NCBI GenBank assembly: GCA_947653315.1
Contig: CANTGP010000012.1
Location: forward strand, 1-17,539
Origin: an uncultured Lachnospiraceae bacterium
GTDB taxonomy: Bacteria > Bacillota > Clostridia > Lachnospirales > Lachnospiraceae
Length of the DNA: 17,539 nt
Direction of reading: 5' to 3'
Shown in pieces: positions 7,170-16,085 of this stretch. Made by a program: the position numbers and the translations under genes. How positions within the stretch are numbered: position 1 is the first letter of the stretch; every line of letters starts with the position of its first letter. A model generated the notes under the pieces. That model had not been told where the DNA came from and did not search any database. It was given only the letters and a program-made list of their open reading frames with translations.

Positions 7170-7198
7170 TTGACAATTTAGCCGATAAGTGATATCAT
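7170..7198 (+). promoter_or_regulatory. Near-consensus sigma-A promoter for the first REC-HD-GYP gene
   Basis: TTGACA (7170-7175), a 17-nt spacer and TATCAT (7193-7198). The -35 box is perfect and the -10 box matches five of six positions. Transcription would begin near 7205, so the in-frame ATG at 7197 lies inside the -10 box and cannot be the start codon of this transcript. Confidence 0.8.
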
Positions 7199-7238
7199 GG
7201 ATACATTAAATGCGGGCAAAGACCTAAGAGGAGAAGGC

Positions 7239-8321
7239 ATGGAAAAACAACATATACTGATTGTGGACGACGAAGAAGTAAACAGGGCGATACTGGATGT
7301 GATGTTTCGTTCCGAATATGAGATTTTACAGGCATCCAATGGGGAGGAAGCCATAAAATACATAGAGGAAGACCACGATTTGGCATTGGTGCTGCTTGAT
7401 ATTGTGATGCCGGTCATGGACGGTTTTGGCGTGCTGGATTACATGAAAGAACATGAACTGCTGGAAAGCACTCCGGTTATCCTGATTACCAGCGAGACGG
7501 TGCGCAACAGCGAGGACAGGGCGTATGCGTACGGAATCGCCGATGTCATGCACAAGCCTTTTTACCCGGATATCGTAAAGAGAAGGGCGAAGAACATTAT
7601 TGAGCTGTACCAGAACAAGCGCAATATGGAAGAACGCCTGAAAGAACAGGAAGAAGCCATCCGCGCGCAGGAACAGAAGATCAGGGAAAATAACGAATTT
7701 ATGATAGATGCGCTTAGTACGGTGGTGGAATTCCGTAGTTTGGAAACTGGCGAACACATTAAGCGGATTAAATATTTCACGAGGGTGTTGTTAAAATATT
7801 TGCAGAAGTACTTCCCGAAATACGGACTGACACAGGAACAGATTGGTGAAATCACAAGGGCTGCCGCCCTGCATGACATTGGTAAGATCGGTATCTCGGA
7901 TGCCATATTGTTAAAACCCGGAAAGCTGACGGACGGGGAATTCGAGATCATGAAGACGCATACCACATTAGGGTGCGATATCTTACAGTCTTTCTGCCAG
8001 GATCAGGATGACGAATTTTACCGTTACTGTTATGACATCTGCCGCCACCACCATGAAAGATGGGACGGGGGCGGGTATCCGGACCATTTGGTTGGAGAAC
8101 AGATTCCCCTGAGCGCACAGGTGGTTGCCGTTGCCGACGTATACGACGCGCTGGTGAGCAAGAGGGTATATAAGGGCGCTTATGCAAATTCCGTGGCATA
8201 TGACATGATTATCAGCGGGGAATGCGGCCAGTTTTCACCGGATGTGATGGAATGCTTCAAACTTGCGAAGGAAGATTTCTTTGATTTGGTGGAAGTGATC
8301 AAGATGTTAAACTATTTGTAA
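7239..8321 (+). CDS. REC-HD-GYP response regulator (predicted c-di-GMP phosphodiesterase)
   Basis: 360 aa. The receiver (about 3-122) has D10-D11, phosphoacceptor D54 in LVLLDIVMPVMDG, T84 and K106 in MHKPF. A charged coiled coil (about 125-165) leads to the HD-GYP domain (about 170-355). The catalytic motifs are intact: GEHIKR for the first metal-binding His, the dyad H212-D213 in LHDIGKIGI, HTTLG, HHHERWDG, G279-Y280-P281, and the metal-binding Asp in VADVYDAL. HD-GYP enzymes hydrolyse c-di-GMP to pGpG and GMP, with activity set by receiver phosphorylation. The ATG at 7239 is supported by AGAGGAG at 7227-7233. It has its own strong promoter and starts a block with the PAS kinase and a second, degenerate HD-GYP regulator. 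Enzyme activity is predicted from motifs. Confidence 0.93.
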   Translation: MEKQHILIVDDEEVNRAILDVMFRSEYEILQASNGEEAIKYIEEDHDLALVLLDIVMPVMDGFGVLDYMKEHELLESTPVILITSETVRNSEDRAYAYGIADVMHKPFYPDIVKRRAKNIIELYQNKRNMEERLKEQEEAIRAQEQKIRENNEFMIDALSTVVEFRSLETGEHIKRIKYFTRVLLKYLQKYFPKYGLTQEQIGEITRAAALHDIGKIGISDAILLKPGKLTDGEFEIMKTHTTLGCDILQSFCQDQDDEFYRYCYDICRHHHERWDGGGYPDHLVGEQIPLSAQVVAVADVYDALVSKRVYKGAYANSVAYDMIISGECGQFSPDVMECFKLAKEDFFDLVEVIKMLNYL

Positions 8322-8403
8322 AACTTGAATGAATGGAACCGAAGTCAGCGAAACAAGTACCGGGTGTTTGGCTGTCTTTCGTTTTGTCCGGGGGTGGAAG
8401 ATT

Positions 8404-9825
8404 ATGGAATGGAACGATTGTTATGCATTTCCGGCGGAAGATGCGTTGGAAATGATTCTCTTGTTTGACCAAAACGGCGTAATCACCTGCGCCAATGCTG
8501 CCGCAAGGACGAAGCTGGGGTACGGGGAGGAAATCTGCGGGGGACATATCAGCAGTATTTTTCCCGGCGTTTTTAAGTCGGCGGGGGAAACGGGCGGGGC
8601 GGATGCCGTTTTTAACGGTGGTATGCAGAGCCTTATGGCATACCGTAAGAACCTTACCTGTTTTCCCGTGGAAGCCAAGGTGGTGGAAAAGGAATCGTCC
8701 GGCATCCGCGTATGCATGATGAACGACATGCTGGAGAAGGAATTTCTGAATAAGAAAATCGAGCAGATGGAGCAGGAGACGCAGCAGGCATCCAAAGTAA
8801 AGTCGGAATTTGTCGCCAATGTGACCCATGAACTGCGGACGCCGGTGAACGGTATCCTGGGCAATGTAAGGGAACTTTTGGATTTGGAAACGGATGACCG
8901 TAAGCTCCGTTCCCTGCATTTGATGGAACGCTGCTGCGAGGATATGCATAAGCTGATTAATAATATTTTGGATTTTTCCAAACTGGATGCGGGAAAATTC
9001 ATATTGGACCCGCAGAAGTTTAACCTGCGGGAAATGCTGGATTACATAAAGTCCAACCATATCAACCGGATTACGGAAAAGGGGCTGGAATTTTTCATGA
9101 CGGTTTCCCCCCAGATACCGGAAGTGGTGGTGGGCGATGAACTTAGGATTGTACAAATCTTAAACAATGTGCTTTCCAACGCCCAAAAATTTACAGCCGT
9201 GGGAAAGATTTCCCTGGAAGTACTGCCTACGGCAATGATGGACGATAATGTGGAGCTGTTTTTTATCATAGTGGACACGGGAATCGGTATTGACAAAGCG
9301 GATCAGGATAAACTGTTTAAGAGTTTTTCCCAGGTGGACGCCTCCATTTCGAGGAAATACGGCGGAACCGGCCTGGGGCTCAATATCTGTAAGCAACTGG
9401 TGGAACTGATGGGCGGTAACATCAGTTTGGAAAGCGTAAAGAATAAGGGGACAACGGTTTCTTTCTCCATATGGGTACAGATTCCGGAGGAAGAACGGGA
9501 AGCGATGGCGGCACGCAAGGAAATGTTCGTACCCGTCGCCCACCGGGATGGGGAAGACGGGGAAACCACGGACATCAAAGAGTATGGCACCGAGGCGAAC
9601 AGGGAGGAATTAAAAAAGAACCTGTCGAAACTGATTCTTTGTGTGGAAATGGAAAACTGGGAAAAAGCAGAGATGTTCATGGAAAGCATCCGGCAGCTTA
9701 CGGAGAACGCTCCGCGGGAAGTAAGTATGTTGGTTCTGCGTCTTAAGATGGCAGTACAGAAAGAGAATTACGACAAGATTTCCGTCAATTTGGAAGGCCT
9801 GAAAGCCTTGATTGACATGGAATAA
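8404..9825 (+). CDS. Soluble PAS histidine kinase with C-terminal helical domain
   Basis: 473 aa with no membrane segment, so cytoplasmic. The PAS-like region (about 8-110, ILLFDQNGVITCANAAA) leads through a coiled coil to HisKA with H142 in VTHELRTPVNGIL. HATPase_c follows, with N box ILNNVLSNAQKFT, G1 D291 in DTGIGID, an F-box region LFKSFSQVDAS, and G2 GGTGLGL (320-326). The core resembles hybrid sensor kinases, but no receiver follows. Instead there are about 75 helical residues (roughly 400-473) reminiscent of an HPt bundle but with no histidine. Its phosphoryl group must therefore go to separate receivers, the obvious candidates being the two flanking REC-HD-GYP proteins. The ATG at 8404 follows GGGGTGGA; an upstream in-frame ATG at 8329 has no ribosome-binding site. 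Confidence 0.9.
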   Translation: MEWNDCYAFPAEDALEMILLFDQNGVITCANAAARTKLGYGEEICGGHISSIFPGVFKSAGETGGADAVFNGGMQSLMAYRKNLTCFPVEAKVVEKESSGIRVCMMNDMLEKEFLNKKIEQMEQETQQASKVKSEFVANVTHELRTPVNGILGNVRELLDLETDDRKLRSLHLMERCCEDMHKLINNILDFSKLDAGKFILDPQKFNLREMLDYIKSNHINRITEKGLEFFMTVSPQIPEVVVGDELRIVQILNNVLSNAQKFTAVGKISLEVLPTAMMDDNVELFFIIVDTGIGIDKADQDKLFKSFSQVDASISRKYGGTGLGLNICKQLVELMGGNISLESVKNKGTTVSFSIWVQIPEEEREAMAARKEMFVPVAHRDGEDGETTDIKEYGTEANREELKKNLSKLILCVEMENWEKAEMFMESIRQLTENAPREVSMLVLRLKMAVQKENYDKISVNLEGLKALIDME

Positions 9826-9877
9826 CCAACGGGAATCAGTATACGGCGGTTTGACGCCATGGCTATGGAGGATGGAT

Positions 9878-10951
9878 ATGGGCAGTGGGGAAAAAGGGCT
9901 GGGAGGGAGCAAAGTCCTGATTGTGGACGATGTGGAGACCAACCGGGTGATTTTGGAAGAAATTATCAAGGATATGGGATGCCGGCCGATTTTGGCGGAA
10001 AGCGGCGTGGAAGCGCTAAAGCTGTTTTATGAATTTCATCCTTCTTTGGTGCTGACGGATATTTCCATGCCCCAAATGGATGGATATGAATTGTGCAGGG
10101 TTTTAAAAAACGATCCGGTCAGCAGGGAGATTCCGGTTATTTTCATCTCTGCGTTTGACGATCCGAAGGATATTGTGAAAGGTTTTTCCATAGGGGGAAT
10201 TGATTATATAACGAAGCCGTTTATCCCGGAAGTGGTTCAGTCCAGGGTAGGGGTGCATGTCCATTTGTATGAGGCAAACCGCGAGATTACCGAGACCAAC
10301 CGGCGTCTGCAGGCATCCGTAAATGCCCAGCTTAGGCAGATGGAGGCGGAGAAAAAGAGCGTACTGTATGCGCTTGCCAATCTTGCCGCACAGAATTCCT
10401 ATTACGGGAAAGCATTTATTGAAAGACTGCGGTATAACTGTCATATCCTTGCGCAGAGTATGCAGTTTTCCCCGCTGTTTGAGGGGGAGATTTCGGACGG
10501 TTATATCGAAACGATAGAACTGGCTGCGCCGTTATGCGATGTCGGGAACATCGGCATACCAAAAGAGATTCTCCAAAAAAAGGATAAACTGACGGAGGAG
10601 GAACTTTCCATCGTAAAGAGCCATACCGATATCGGTGCGAAACTGTTAGGGGACTTGCAGGTGTCCCGCGATTATAATGATTTTATCCGCATGTCGGTGG
10701 ATGTGGCGCGTTACCACCATGAGAATTGGGACGGCAGCGGCTATCCCAAGGGGTTAAAGGGGGAGGAAATCCCGCTGGCGGCACAGATTGTTTCCATTGC
10801 TTATGTGTTCTGCGCACTGACGGAAAAGAGAAGTTACCGGGAGGAATTTGGCAGGGAGGAAGCCCTGCGGATTATGCAGGAGGATGCGGGAACCAAGTTC
10901 AGGCCGGAAATATTCAAAATATTCTGTAAGATTACGCGCCAGTTGCACTGA
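9878..10951 (+). CDS. REC-HD-GYP regulator with degenerate catalytic site
   Basis: 357 aa. The receiver keeps D17-D18, phosphoacceptor D61 in LVLTDISMPQMDG, and the lysine in ITKPF. The HD-GYP fold is recognisable by HTDIGAKLL, YHHENWDGSGYP (G288-Y289-P290) and GEEIPLAAQI. Key catalytic positions are changed: the HD dyad is C220-D221 with N224 where Lys is usual (LCDVGN), the early metal-binding His is missing (GKAFIERL), and the VADVYDAL segment reads IAYVFCAL, losing its Asp residues. It is probably not a working c-di-GMP phosphodiesterase; a ligand-binding or partner-binding role is likelier. The ATG at 9878 is chosen because GGAGG (9867-9871) ends 6 nt before it; other starts are less well placed. 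It lies between the PAS kinase and cheR, linking the two blocks. Confidence 0.9.
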   Translation: MGSGEKGLGGSKVLIVDDVETNRVILEEIIKDMGCRPILAESGVEALKLFYEFHPSLVLTDISMPQMDGYELCRVLKNDPVSREIPVIFISAFDDPKDIVKGFSIGGIDYITKPFIPEVVQSRVGVHVHLYEANREITETNRRLQASVNAQLRQMEAEKKSVLYALANLAAQNSYYGKAFIERLRYNCHILAQSMQFSPLFEGEISDGYIETIELAAPLCDVGNIGIPKEILQKKDKLTEEELSIVKSHTDIGAKLLGDLQVSRDYNDFIRMSVDVARYHHENWDGSGYPKGLKGEEIPLAAQIVSIAYVFCALTEKRSYREEFGREEALRIMQEDAGTKFRPEIFKIFCKITRQLH

Positions 10952-10970
10952 CCGCGTACCGATATATTAT
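10943..10970 (+). promoter_or_regulatory. Possible promoter ahead of cheR
   Basis: TTGCAC (10943-10948), a 16-nt spacer and TATTAT (10965-10970). The -10 box matches five of six positions but the -35 box only three, so this is tentative. It would give a short leader before cheR. Readthrough from the upstream block is an equally good explanation. Confidence 0.3.
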
Positions 10971-10992
10971 ATGCATTGGTAAAGAGTGGAGG

Positions 10993-11808
10993 ATGAGGGA
11001 CTTGATTACGGATGAGGAGTTTACAAGGATTGTCCGGTACTTAAAACCGCGTTACGGGTTGGATTTGGGACAAAAGAAGGTGATTGTAAACGGGAGGCTG
11101 GAGAACTACCTGAAAACGGGGGGATGGGCAAATTTCAATGCCTATATGGACGCTGTGGAACGCGACAGCAGCGGCAATCTGGAAAAGGCATTGGTAAATA
11201 TGCTGACCACTAATCATACGTATTTTATGAGGGAGTTTAACCATTTTGATTATTTCCGGAAAGTAGTGCTTCCGTGGATAAAGGAAAAGGAAAAGTCAAG
11301 GAAAGACCTGCGCGTTTGGTGCGGGGCGGCTTCCACCGGTGAGGAGCCGTACATGATTGCAATGGTAATCAAGGAATTTTTCGGCATGGAGCATGGACAG
11401 TGGGATACCAAGCTGTTGGCGACGGATGTGTCCACGCGCGTGCTGCAGCAGGCGATGAGGGGGGTTTACAATGCGGACCAGTTGAAGGAAGTGCCGGAAA
11501 ACTGGAAACGGAATTTTTTTAATTTGGATAAACTGAGCGGGAAATATGCGGTAAAAGAGGAATTGAAGCAGGAAATCCTGTTCCGTCAGTTTAATTTAAT
11601 GGAACCTTTTCCGTTTAAAAAGAAAATGCATACTATATTTTTGCGCAATGTTATGATATATTTTGATGAGAAGACAAAGGCGGAACTTCTTCGGAAGGTT
11701 TATGATACTTTGGAGCCGGGTGGCTATCTGTTTATAGGAATGACAGAGACTTTGGACAGAAATACGGTGCCGTTTCAGATTATCCAGCCGTCAATCTTTA
11801 GAAAATAG
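10993..11808 (+). CDS. cheR: CheR chemoreceptor methyltransferase
   Basis: 271 aa. CheR transfers methyl groups from S-adenosylmethionine to glutamates of chemoreceptors. A helical N-terminal domain contains TNHTYFMRE (about 73-81). The SAM-binding motif I is WCGAASTGEEPY (109-120), and LRNVMIYFD (217-225) matches the CheR motif CRNVLIYF, with Leu for Cys. The start is uncertain: the GGAGG at 10988-10992 touches the ATG at 10993, while the TTG at 11002 (giving MITDEEF) has ideal spacing of 9 nt. The true protein may be three residues shorter. It lies first in the che series, 18 nt before cheB. Its likely substrate is the receptor at 16086-17456. Confidence 0.95.
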   Translation: MRDLITDEEFTRIVRYLKPRYGLDLGQKKVIVNGRLENYLKTGGWANFNAYMDAVERDSSGNLEKALVNMLTTNHTYFMREFNHFDYFRKVVLPWIKEKEKSRKDLRVWCGAASTGEEPYMIAMVIKEFFGMEHGQWDTKLLATDVSTRVLQQAMRGVYNADQLKEVPENWKRNFFNLDKLSGKYAVKEELKQEILFRQFNLMEPFPFKKKMHTIFLRNVMIYFDEKTKAELLRKVYDTLEPGGYLFIGMTETLDRNTVPFQIIQPSIFRK

Positions 11809-11826
11809 GGAGGAAATAATTGATGT

Positions 11827-12855
11827 ATGAACCCGATTAGAGTATTGGTAGTAGACGATTCCATTGTATTCAGGGAATTGCTGGTTCAAAATCTGAGCAG
11901 GGATCCGTCCATCCAGGTCGTGGGGACGGCGAAAGATCCTTTTGAGGCGAGGGATGCCATTTTGCAGCTTAAGCCGGATGTCATGACCCTGGACATCGAG
12001 CTTCCGAAGATGAGCGGCATTGAATTCTTAAAGAAACTGATGCCCCAGTATCCGATGCCGGTGGTGGTAATCAGTTCCCTGAGTGACAAAGTATTTGACG
12101 CCTTAAATTCCGGAGCGGTGGATTTTGTGGCAAAACCGGCAGCGGTCAGCAGGAGCCAGTTGGAGGATTTTATCAAAAACGAGCTCTTGGTTAAGATTAA
12201 AATCGCTTCCACGGCCAAAATAAGCAATATCAAGAAAGCGGTGGTCAATGCGGAAAGCCAGCAGCTTACCACGTCGCATAAAAACCTGCTGGTGGCAATC
12301 GGCGCGTCCACGGGGGGGACGGAAGCAATCTTTTCGGTAGTGAAGGAATACGGGGTGGATATTCCCGGTATCGTCATCGTACAGCATATGCCGCCGGGAT
12401 TTACGCAGATGTATGCGAAGCGGCTGGACAATGAGTGCCGTGTCCATGTGAAGGAGGCGCAGACCGGGGACCGGGTTATGCCGGGCCATGTGCTGATTGC
12501 CCCCGGAGGGGATAAGCATATGCACTTGGTAAAAGTAGGGGACGGTTATCAGGTGGAGGTAAAGCCGGGTCCCAAAGTAAACGGTCACTGTCCGTCCGTG
12601 GATGTCCTGTTTGAGTCCGTGGCAAAGGCGGCGGGACGCAATGCCGTAGGAATCATCCTTACGGGAATGGGCGGCGACGGTGCGAAAGGTTTGCTTGCCA
12701 TGAGGAAGGCGGGAGCAAAAACCATAGGGCAGGACGAATCCACTTGCGTGGTTTACGGTATGCCTAAGGTTGCTTATGATATAGGAGCCGTGCAATATCA
12801 GGAGAAACTGGCTGATATTCCAAAAAGAACCTATGCAGTATTAAATAAAATGTAG
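11827..12855 (+). CDS. cheB: CheB protein-glutamate methylesterase/deamidase
   Basis: 342 aa. CheB removes receptor methyl groups and deamidates receptor glutamines; CheA phosphorylates it. The receiver has D10-D11 and D56 in VMTLDIELPKMSG. A linker of about 35 residues leads to the methylesterase domain, with the catalytic triad S161 (GASTGG), H187 (VQHMPPG) and D284 (GMGGDGA) all present. The ATG at 11827 is 12 nt from GGGAGGA. A nearer ATG at 11823 is in another frame and stops after five codons. It forms the usual methylation pair with cheR just upstream. Confidence 0.96.
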   Translation: MNPIRVLVVDDSIVFRELLVQNLSRDPSIQVVGTAKDPFEARDAILQLKPDVMTLDIELPKMSGIEFLKKLMPQYPMPVVVISSLSDKVFDALNSGAVDFVAKPAAVSRSQLEDFIKNELLVKIKIASTAKISNIKKAVVNAESQQLTTSHKNLLVAIGASTGGTEAIFSVVKEYGVDIPGIVIVQHMPPGFTQMYAKRLDNECRVHVKEAQTGDRVMPGHVLIAPGGDKHMHLVKVGDGYQVEVKPGPKVNGHCPSVDVLFESVAKAAGRNAVGIILTGMGGDGAKGLLAMRKAGAKTIGQDESTCVVYGMPKVAYDIGAVQYQEKLADIPKRTYAVLNKM

Positions 12856-12867
12856 AGGAGAGAGCAC

Positions 12868-13260
12868 ATGAAAATTCTATTGGCAGAAGACGATTTTGTA
12901 ACACGGAAGTTTATGGTCAATTTCCTGTCGAAGTATGGGGAATGTGACGTAACCGTGGACGGAATGGAAGCGGTGGATGCATTTATGATGGCCTTGGAGG
13001 ATGATGAGCCGTACGACCTGGTATGTTTGGACATTATGATGCCGGTGATGGATGGATACCAGGCATTGGTTGGAATCCGTAACCTGGAGAAACAGCGTAA
13101 TGTTCCGGAGGAAAAGGCGGCAAAAGTAATCATGACCACCGCCTTAAATGAGGAGAGAAACGTAAATATGGCATTTGAGCTGGGATGTACCATTTATTCC
13201 GGTAAGCCCATCGACCAGGACAGATTTGAGCAGGCATTAAAGAAGACGGGTCTGTTATAA
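12868..13260 (+). CDS. CheY-like single-domain response regulator
   Basis: 130 aa, a receiver domain and nothing else. It has E7-D8-D9 for magnesium, phosphoacceptor D55 in LVCLDIMMPVMDG, T91 and the conserved lysine K113 in SGKPI, with Y110 at the position of Tyr106 in E. coli CheY. TAGAGGAGAG just upstream is a good ribosome-binding site. It lies 12 nt after cheB and 42 nt before cheA, so CheA is the expected phosphodonor. Whether the output is a flagellar switch, the HPt protein or a phosphate sink cannot be read from the sequence. The window has no flagellar genes and no cheC or cheX phosphatase. Confidence 0.9.
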   Translation: MKILLAEDDFVTRKFMVNFLSKYGECDVTVDGMEAVDAFMMALEDDEPYDLVCLDIMMPVMDGYQALVGIRNLEKQRNVPEEKAAKVIMTTALNEERNVNMAFELGCTIYSGKPIDQDRFEQALKKTGLL

Positions 13261-13302
13261 GGGCAGGTAAAAAACGGAGAATAAACAGGAAAGGAGAAGT
13301 AT

Positions 13303-15471
13303 ATGGCTGAAGAATTTAATGCAGAAGGCATGTTGGATATGTACCTGTTTGAGAACGAGCAATTACTGGAACAGCTTCAGGAGATGGTTTTGGACCAGAA
13401 GGATTCGGAATGCTTTGATGAAGACAGCATAAACGAAATCTTCCGTACCATGCATACGATTAAAGGATCTTCCGGTATCATGATGTTTGATAACATTACG
13501 GCTATATCCCACAAGCTGGAAGACGTCTTTTTCTACCTGAGAGAGTCACATCCCGATAATGTGCCGCATTTGGAGTTAGTGGAGCATGTATTGACGGTAG
13601 AGGATTTCATCAGCGGTGAAATGGAAAAGATTAGGAATGGGGAGTCGCCCGACGGCGAACCGGCAGAAATCATCGCTGAGCTTGATAAGTTTTTGGAAAA
13701 AATCAAAAGCGGAGCAGTTAAGGAAGGGGAGGAAGCTCCGGCTCCGGTTCCCCAAAATGTGCATGTGGAGCCGAAACATTTTTATATCGCTCCCGTTGCC
13801 AGCAGTGCAAGCCGCTTTTACAAGATTTACATTACGTTTTACCCGGATACGGAGATGGCGAACGTACATGCCTATAAGACGGTGTATGCCTTAAAGGAAA
13901 TTGCGGAAGATTTGCTGTATTCCCCGGAAGACATCATATCCGATCCGGAAAGCGCACAGGTAATTATAAAGGACGGGTTCCGTATCCTGCTGCAGTCCCA
14001 GTCCAACGAGGAGGAAATCCGCAAGTTAATCGGTGTCGGGTATGACATAGAGGCGGTGGATGTTTTTGAATGCCGGGCGGAGGAATTTTTACAGGGCTTT
14101 GACTTCGGCGAGCATGAGCTGAAAATCGATTTGGAATCCAGCGTGGAGGACATCGAGGCAAAGGTAAAGGCAGCCCTTGACGAGAGTAAGGAGGAGGAAA
14201 AGGCACCGCCGGAGAAACCGAAGATGGCTCCCGGTGATTTCGTTATCAAATCCAAGGAACCGGGTAAGAAAAAACAGTTGGCAAAGGATAAGCCGAAGGG
14301 CGAGAAAGCATCCTTTATCAGCGTAAATGTCAGCAAGATGGATCAGCTTATGGATTTAATCGGCGAGCTGGTAATTTCCGAATCCGTCGTGCTGCAGAAC
14401 CCGGATTTGAAAGTACCGGGACTGAACCTTGCCAACTTTAATAAGGCGGCGGCACAGATGGCAAAGATTTCCACCGATTTGCAGAATGTCATCATGTCCA
14501 TGCGTATGGTGCCGCTGACGAATATTTTCCAAAAAATGAACCGTATTGTTTTCGACGTGTCGAGGAAGCTGGGAAAAGATATCGATTTTGAAATGATCGG
14601 TGAGCATACCGAGGTGGATAAGAATATCATCGAGCATATCTCCGACCCGCTGATGCATTTGGTGAGGAATGCGGTGGACCACGGGATCGAGACAAAGGAA
14701 GAACGGGAAGAAAGCGGTAAGCCGGACAAAGGAAAGGTTACGTTGTCCGCACGGACGGAAGCCGGAAAGGTATGGATCAGCGTAGCGGATAACGGAAAAG
14801 GACTGGACCGGGAAAAGATTCTTGCCAAGGCGAGGAAACAGGATCTCTTGGCGGAAGGAAAACCGGAATCCGCATACAGCGACAAAGAGGTGTTCCAGTT
14901 TATTACCCTGCCCGGTTTTTCCACTAACGAGCAGGTAACGGAGTATTCCGGCCGTGGCGTGGGAATGGACGTGGTGGTACAGAACATCCAGGCAATCGGC
15001 GGCGTGCTGGATATTGAAAGCGAAACCGGCTTCGGGACTACCATGAGCCTTAAGATTCCGCTGACGCTGGCAATTATCGACGGAATCGTAATGGAAACCG
15101 GTAATTCTTCTTTCGTCATGGAGACAGGCGTCATCAAGGAATTCTTCAGCGTGAAGGAAGAAATGATGATTCATGAGCCGAACGGCGAAGAATATGTGAT
15201 GATCCGCGGGGAGTGCTATCCGGTAATCCGGCTGGGCAAATGGTATGGCATGGAAGATTACCGTACTTCCGTGGAAGAAGGCATGATGCTGATACTGGAA
15301 GTGGAAAACCGTACCATCTGTCTGTTTGTGGATAAACTGATTGGTAAACAGGAAATCGTGGTTAAACCGATTCCTTCGTATATCAAAAAGGTGAAAGGGC
15401 TTTCCGGCTGCACGCAGTTAGGGGACGGAAGTATCGCCCTGATTTTGGATCCGGGCGGATTGGTAGAGTAA
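13303..15471 (+). CDS. cheA: CheA chemotaxis histidine kinase
   Basis: 722 aa. The HPt domain P1 (about 1-115) has H51 in MHTIKGSSG. A linker leads to a P2-like regulator-docking domain (about 172-255, FYKIYITFYPDTEM), then a charged Lys/Pro-rich linker. The dimerisation domain P3 starts near 337 (SVNVSKMDQLMDLIGELV). The kinase domain P4 has N box HLVRNAVDHGIE (452-463), G1 D496 in VADNGKGLD, and G2 GRGVGMD (550-556). The CheW-like domain P5 runs from about 590 to the end. All parts of a working kinase are present. AGGAAAGGAG before the ATG is a strong ribosome-binding site. CheA couples to receptors through CheW (next gene) and phosphorylates CheB and the CheY-like protein. Confidence 0.97.
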   Translation: MAEEFNAEGMLDMYLFENEQLLEQLQEMVLDQKDSECFDEDSINEIFRTMHTIKGSSGIMMFDNITAISHKLEDVFFYLRESHPDNVPHLELVEHVLTVEDFISGEMEKIRNGESPDGEPAEIIAELDKFLEKIKSGAVKEGEEAPAPVPQNVHVEPKHFYIAPVASSASRFYKIYITFYPDTEMANVHAYKTVYALKEIAEDLLYSPEDIISDPESAQVIIKDGFRILLQSQSNEEEIRKLIGVGYDIEAVDVFECRAEEFLQGFDFGEHELKIDLESSVEDIEAKVKAALDESKEEEKAPPEKPKMAPGDFVIKSKEPGKKKQLAKDKPKGEKASFISVNVSKMDQLMDLIGELVISESVVLQNPDLKVPGLNLANFNKAAAQMAKISTDLQNVIMSMRMVPLTNIFQKMNRIVFDVSRKLGKDIDFEMIGEHTEVDKNIIEHISDPLMHLVRNAVDHGIETKEEREESGKPDKGKVTLSARTEAGKVWISVADNGKGLDREKILAKARKQDLLAEGKPESAYSDKEVFQFITLPGFSTNEQVTEYSGRGVGMDVVVQNIQAIGGVLDIESETGFGTTMSLKIPLTLAIIDGIVMETGNSSFVMETGVIKEFFSVKEEMMIHEPNGEEYVMIRGECYPVIRLGKWYGMEDYRTSVEEGMMLILEVENRTICLFVDKLIGKQEIVVKPIPSYIKKVKGLSGCTQLGDGSIALILDPGGLVE

Positions 15472-15530
15472 ACACGGAACAAAGACGATGGATGGAATAG
15501 AAATTTTGGACAGAAAGGAAAAGTACCGAT

Positions 15531-16076
15531 ATGGAGGAGACAAACGAATTAAGAAAACAGGCTGATGATTCGAGAAACGGTTCTGATGAACGGGATGCCC
15601 AAAAGGGAAAGTATATGACCTTCAAATCCGGGAACGAATATTTTGGCTTGAAAATCCAGTATGTAAATGAGATCATCGGATTCCAGGCGATTACCGCGAT
15701 TCCTGAGACGGAAGATTATATCAAGGGACTGATCAATCTGAGGGGAAAGATCATTCCGGTTATTGATGTACGGCTGAGGTTCCGTCAGGAGCCCTTTGAG
15801 TACAACGATAGGACCTGTATCATTGTCATCAATGTTAAATCCACGATTGTTGGGTTAATCGTGGAAAAAATTGCGGAAGTAGTAGAGATAAAGGAAGAAA
15901 ATATTTTGCCGCCACCTTCGATTGGGCGCGCCGACAAAGTGCAGAACAAGTATGTGTACGGTATCGGCAAGGTTGGCGATTCCGTAAAGCTGCTGCTGGA
16001 TCCCGATAAGCTGTTAAACGATGCGGATATGTCGGTGATTGAGCAGGCGAATGAAATGGTAATCGATGAAGAATGA
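15531..16076 (+). CDS. cheW: CheW coupling protein
   Basis: 181 aa, a single CheW (SH3-like) domain linking receptors to CheA. The core starts near residue 27 (YMTFKSGNEYFGLKIQYVNEII) after a charged N-terminal extension. LINLRGKIIPVIDVR (67-81), with conserved R71, is the receptor/CheA contact motif. The C-terminal VKLLLDPDKLL is also typical. It is somewhat longer than the usual 150-160 residues because of both tails. It lies 59 nt after cheA with an AAAGGA ribosome-binding site and 9 nt before the receptor gene, as expected for a core signalling operon. Confidence 0.96.
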   Translation: MEETNELRKQADDSRNGSDERDAQKGKYMTFKSGNEYFGLKIQYVNEIIGFQAITAIPETEDYIKGLINLRGKIIPVIDVRLRFRQEPFEYNDRTCIIVINVKSTIVGLIVEKIAEVVEIKEENILPPPSIGRADKVQNKYVYGIGKVGDSVKLLLDPDKLLNDADMSVIEQANEMVIDEE

Positions 16077-16085
16077 GAGGTATAA

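Noticed and set aside
7197..7238. ATG at 7197 as start of the first REC-HD-GYP gene
   Set aside because: It lies inside the -10 box of a near-consensus promoter; the ATG at 7239 has AGAGGAG upstream and begins at the receiver.
8299..9156. Long minus-strand open frame (285 codons) opposite the PAS kinase
   Set aside because: It is a shadow of a clear kinase gene on the + strand, with no domain and an atypical His/Phe-rich composition.
11823..11840. Five-codon frame ATG TAT GAA CCC GAT TAG overlapping the cheB start
   Set aside because: It is nearer the ribosome-binding site than the cheB ATG, but so short that chance is the simplest explanation; no leader-peptide feature is visible.
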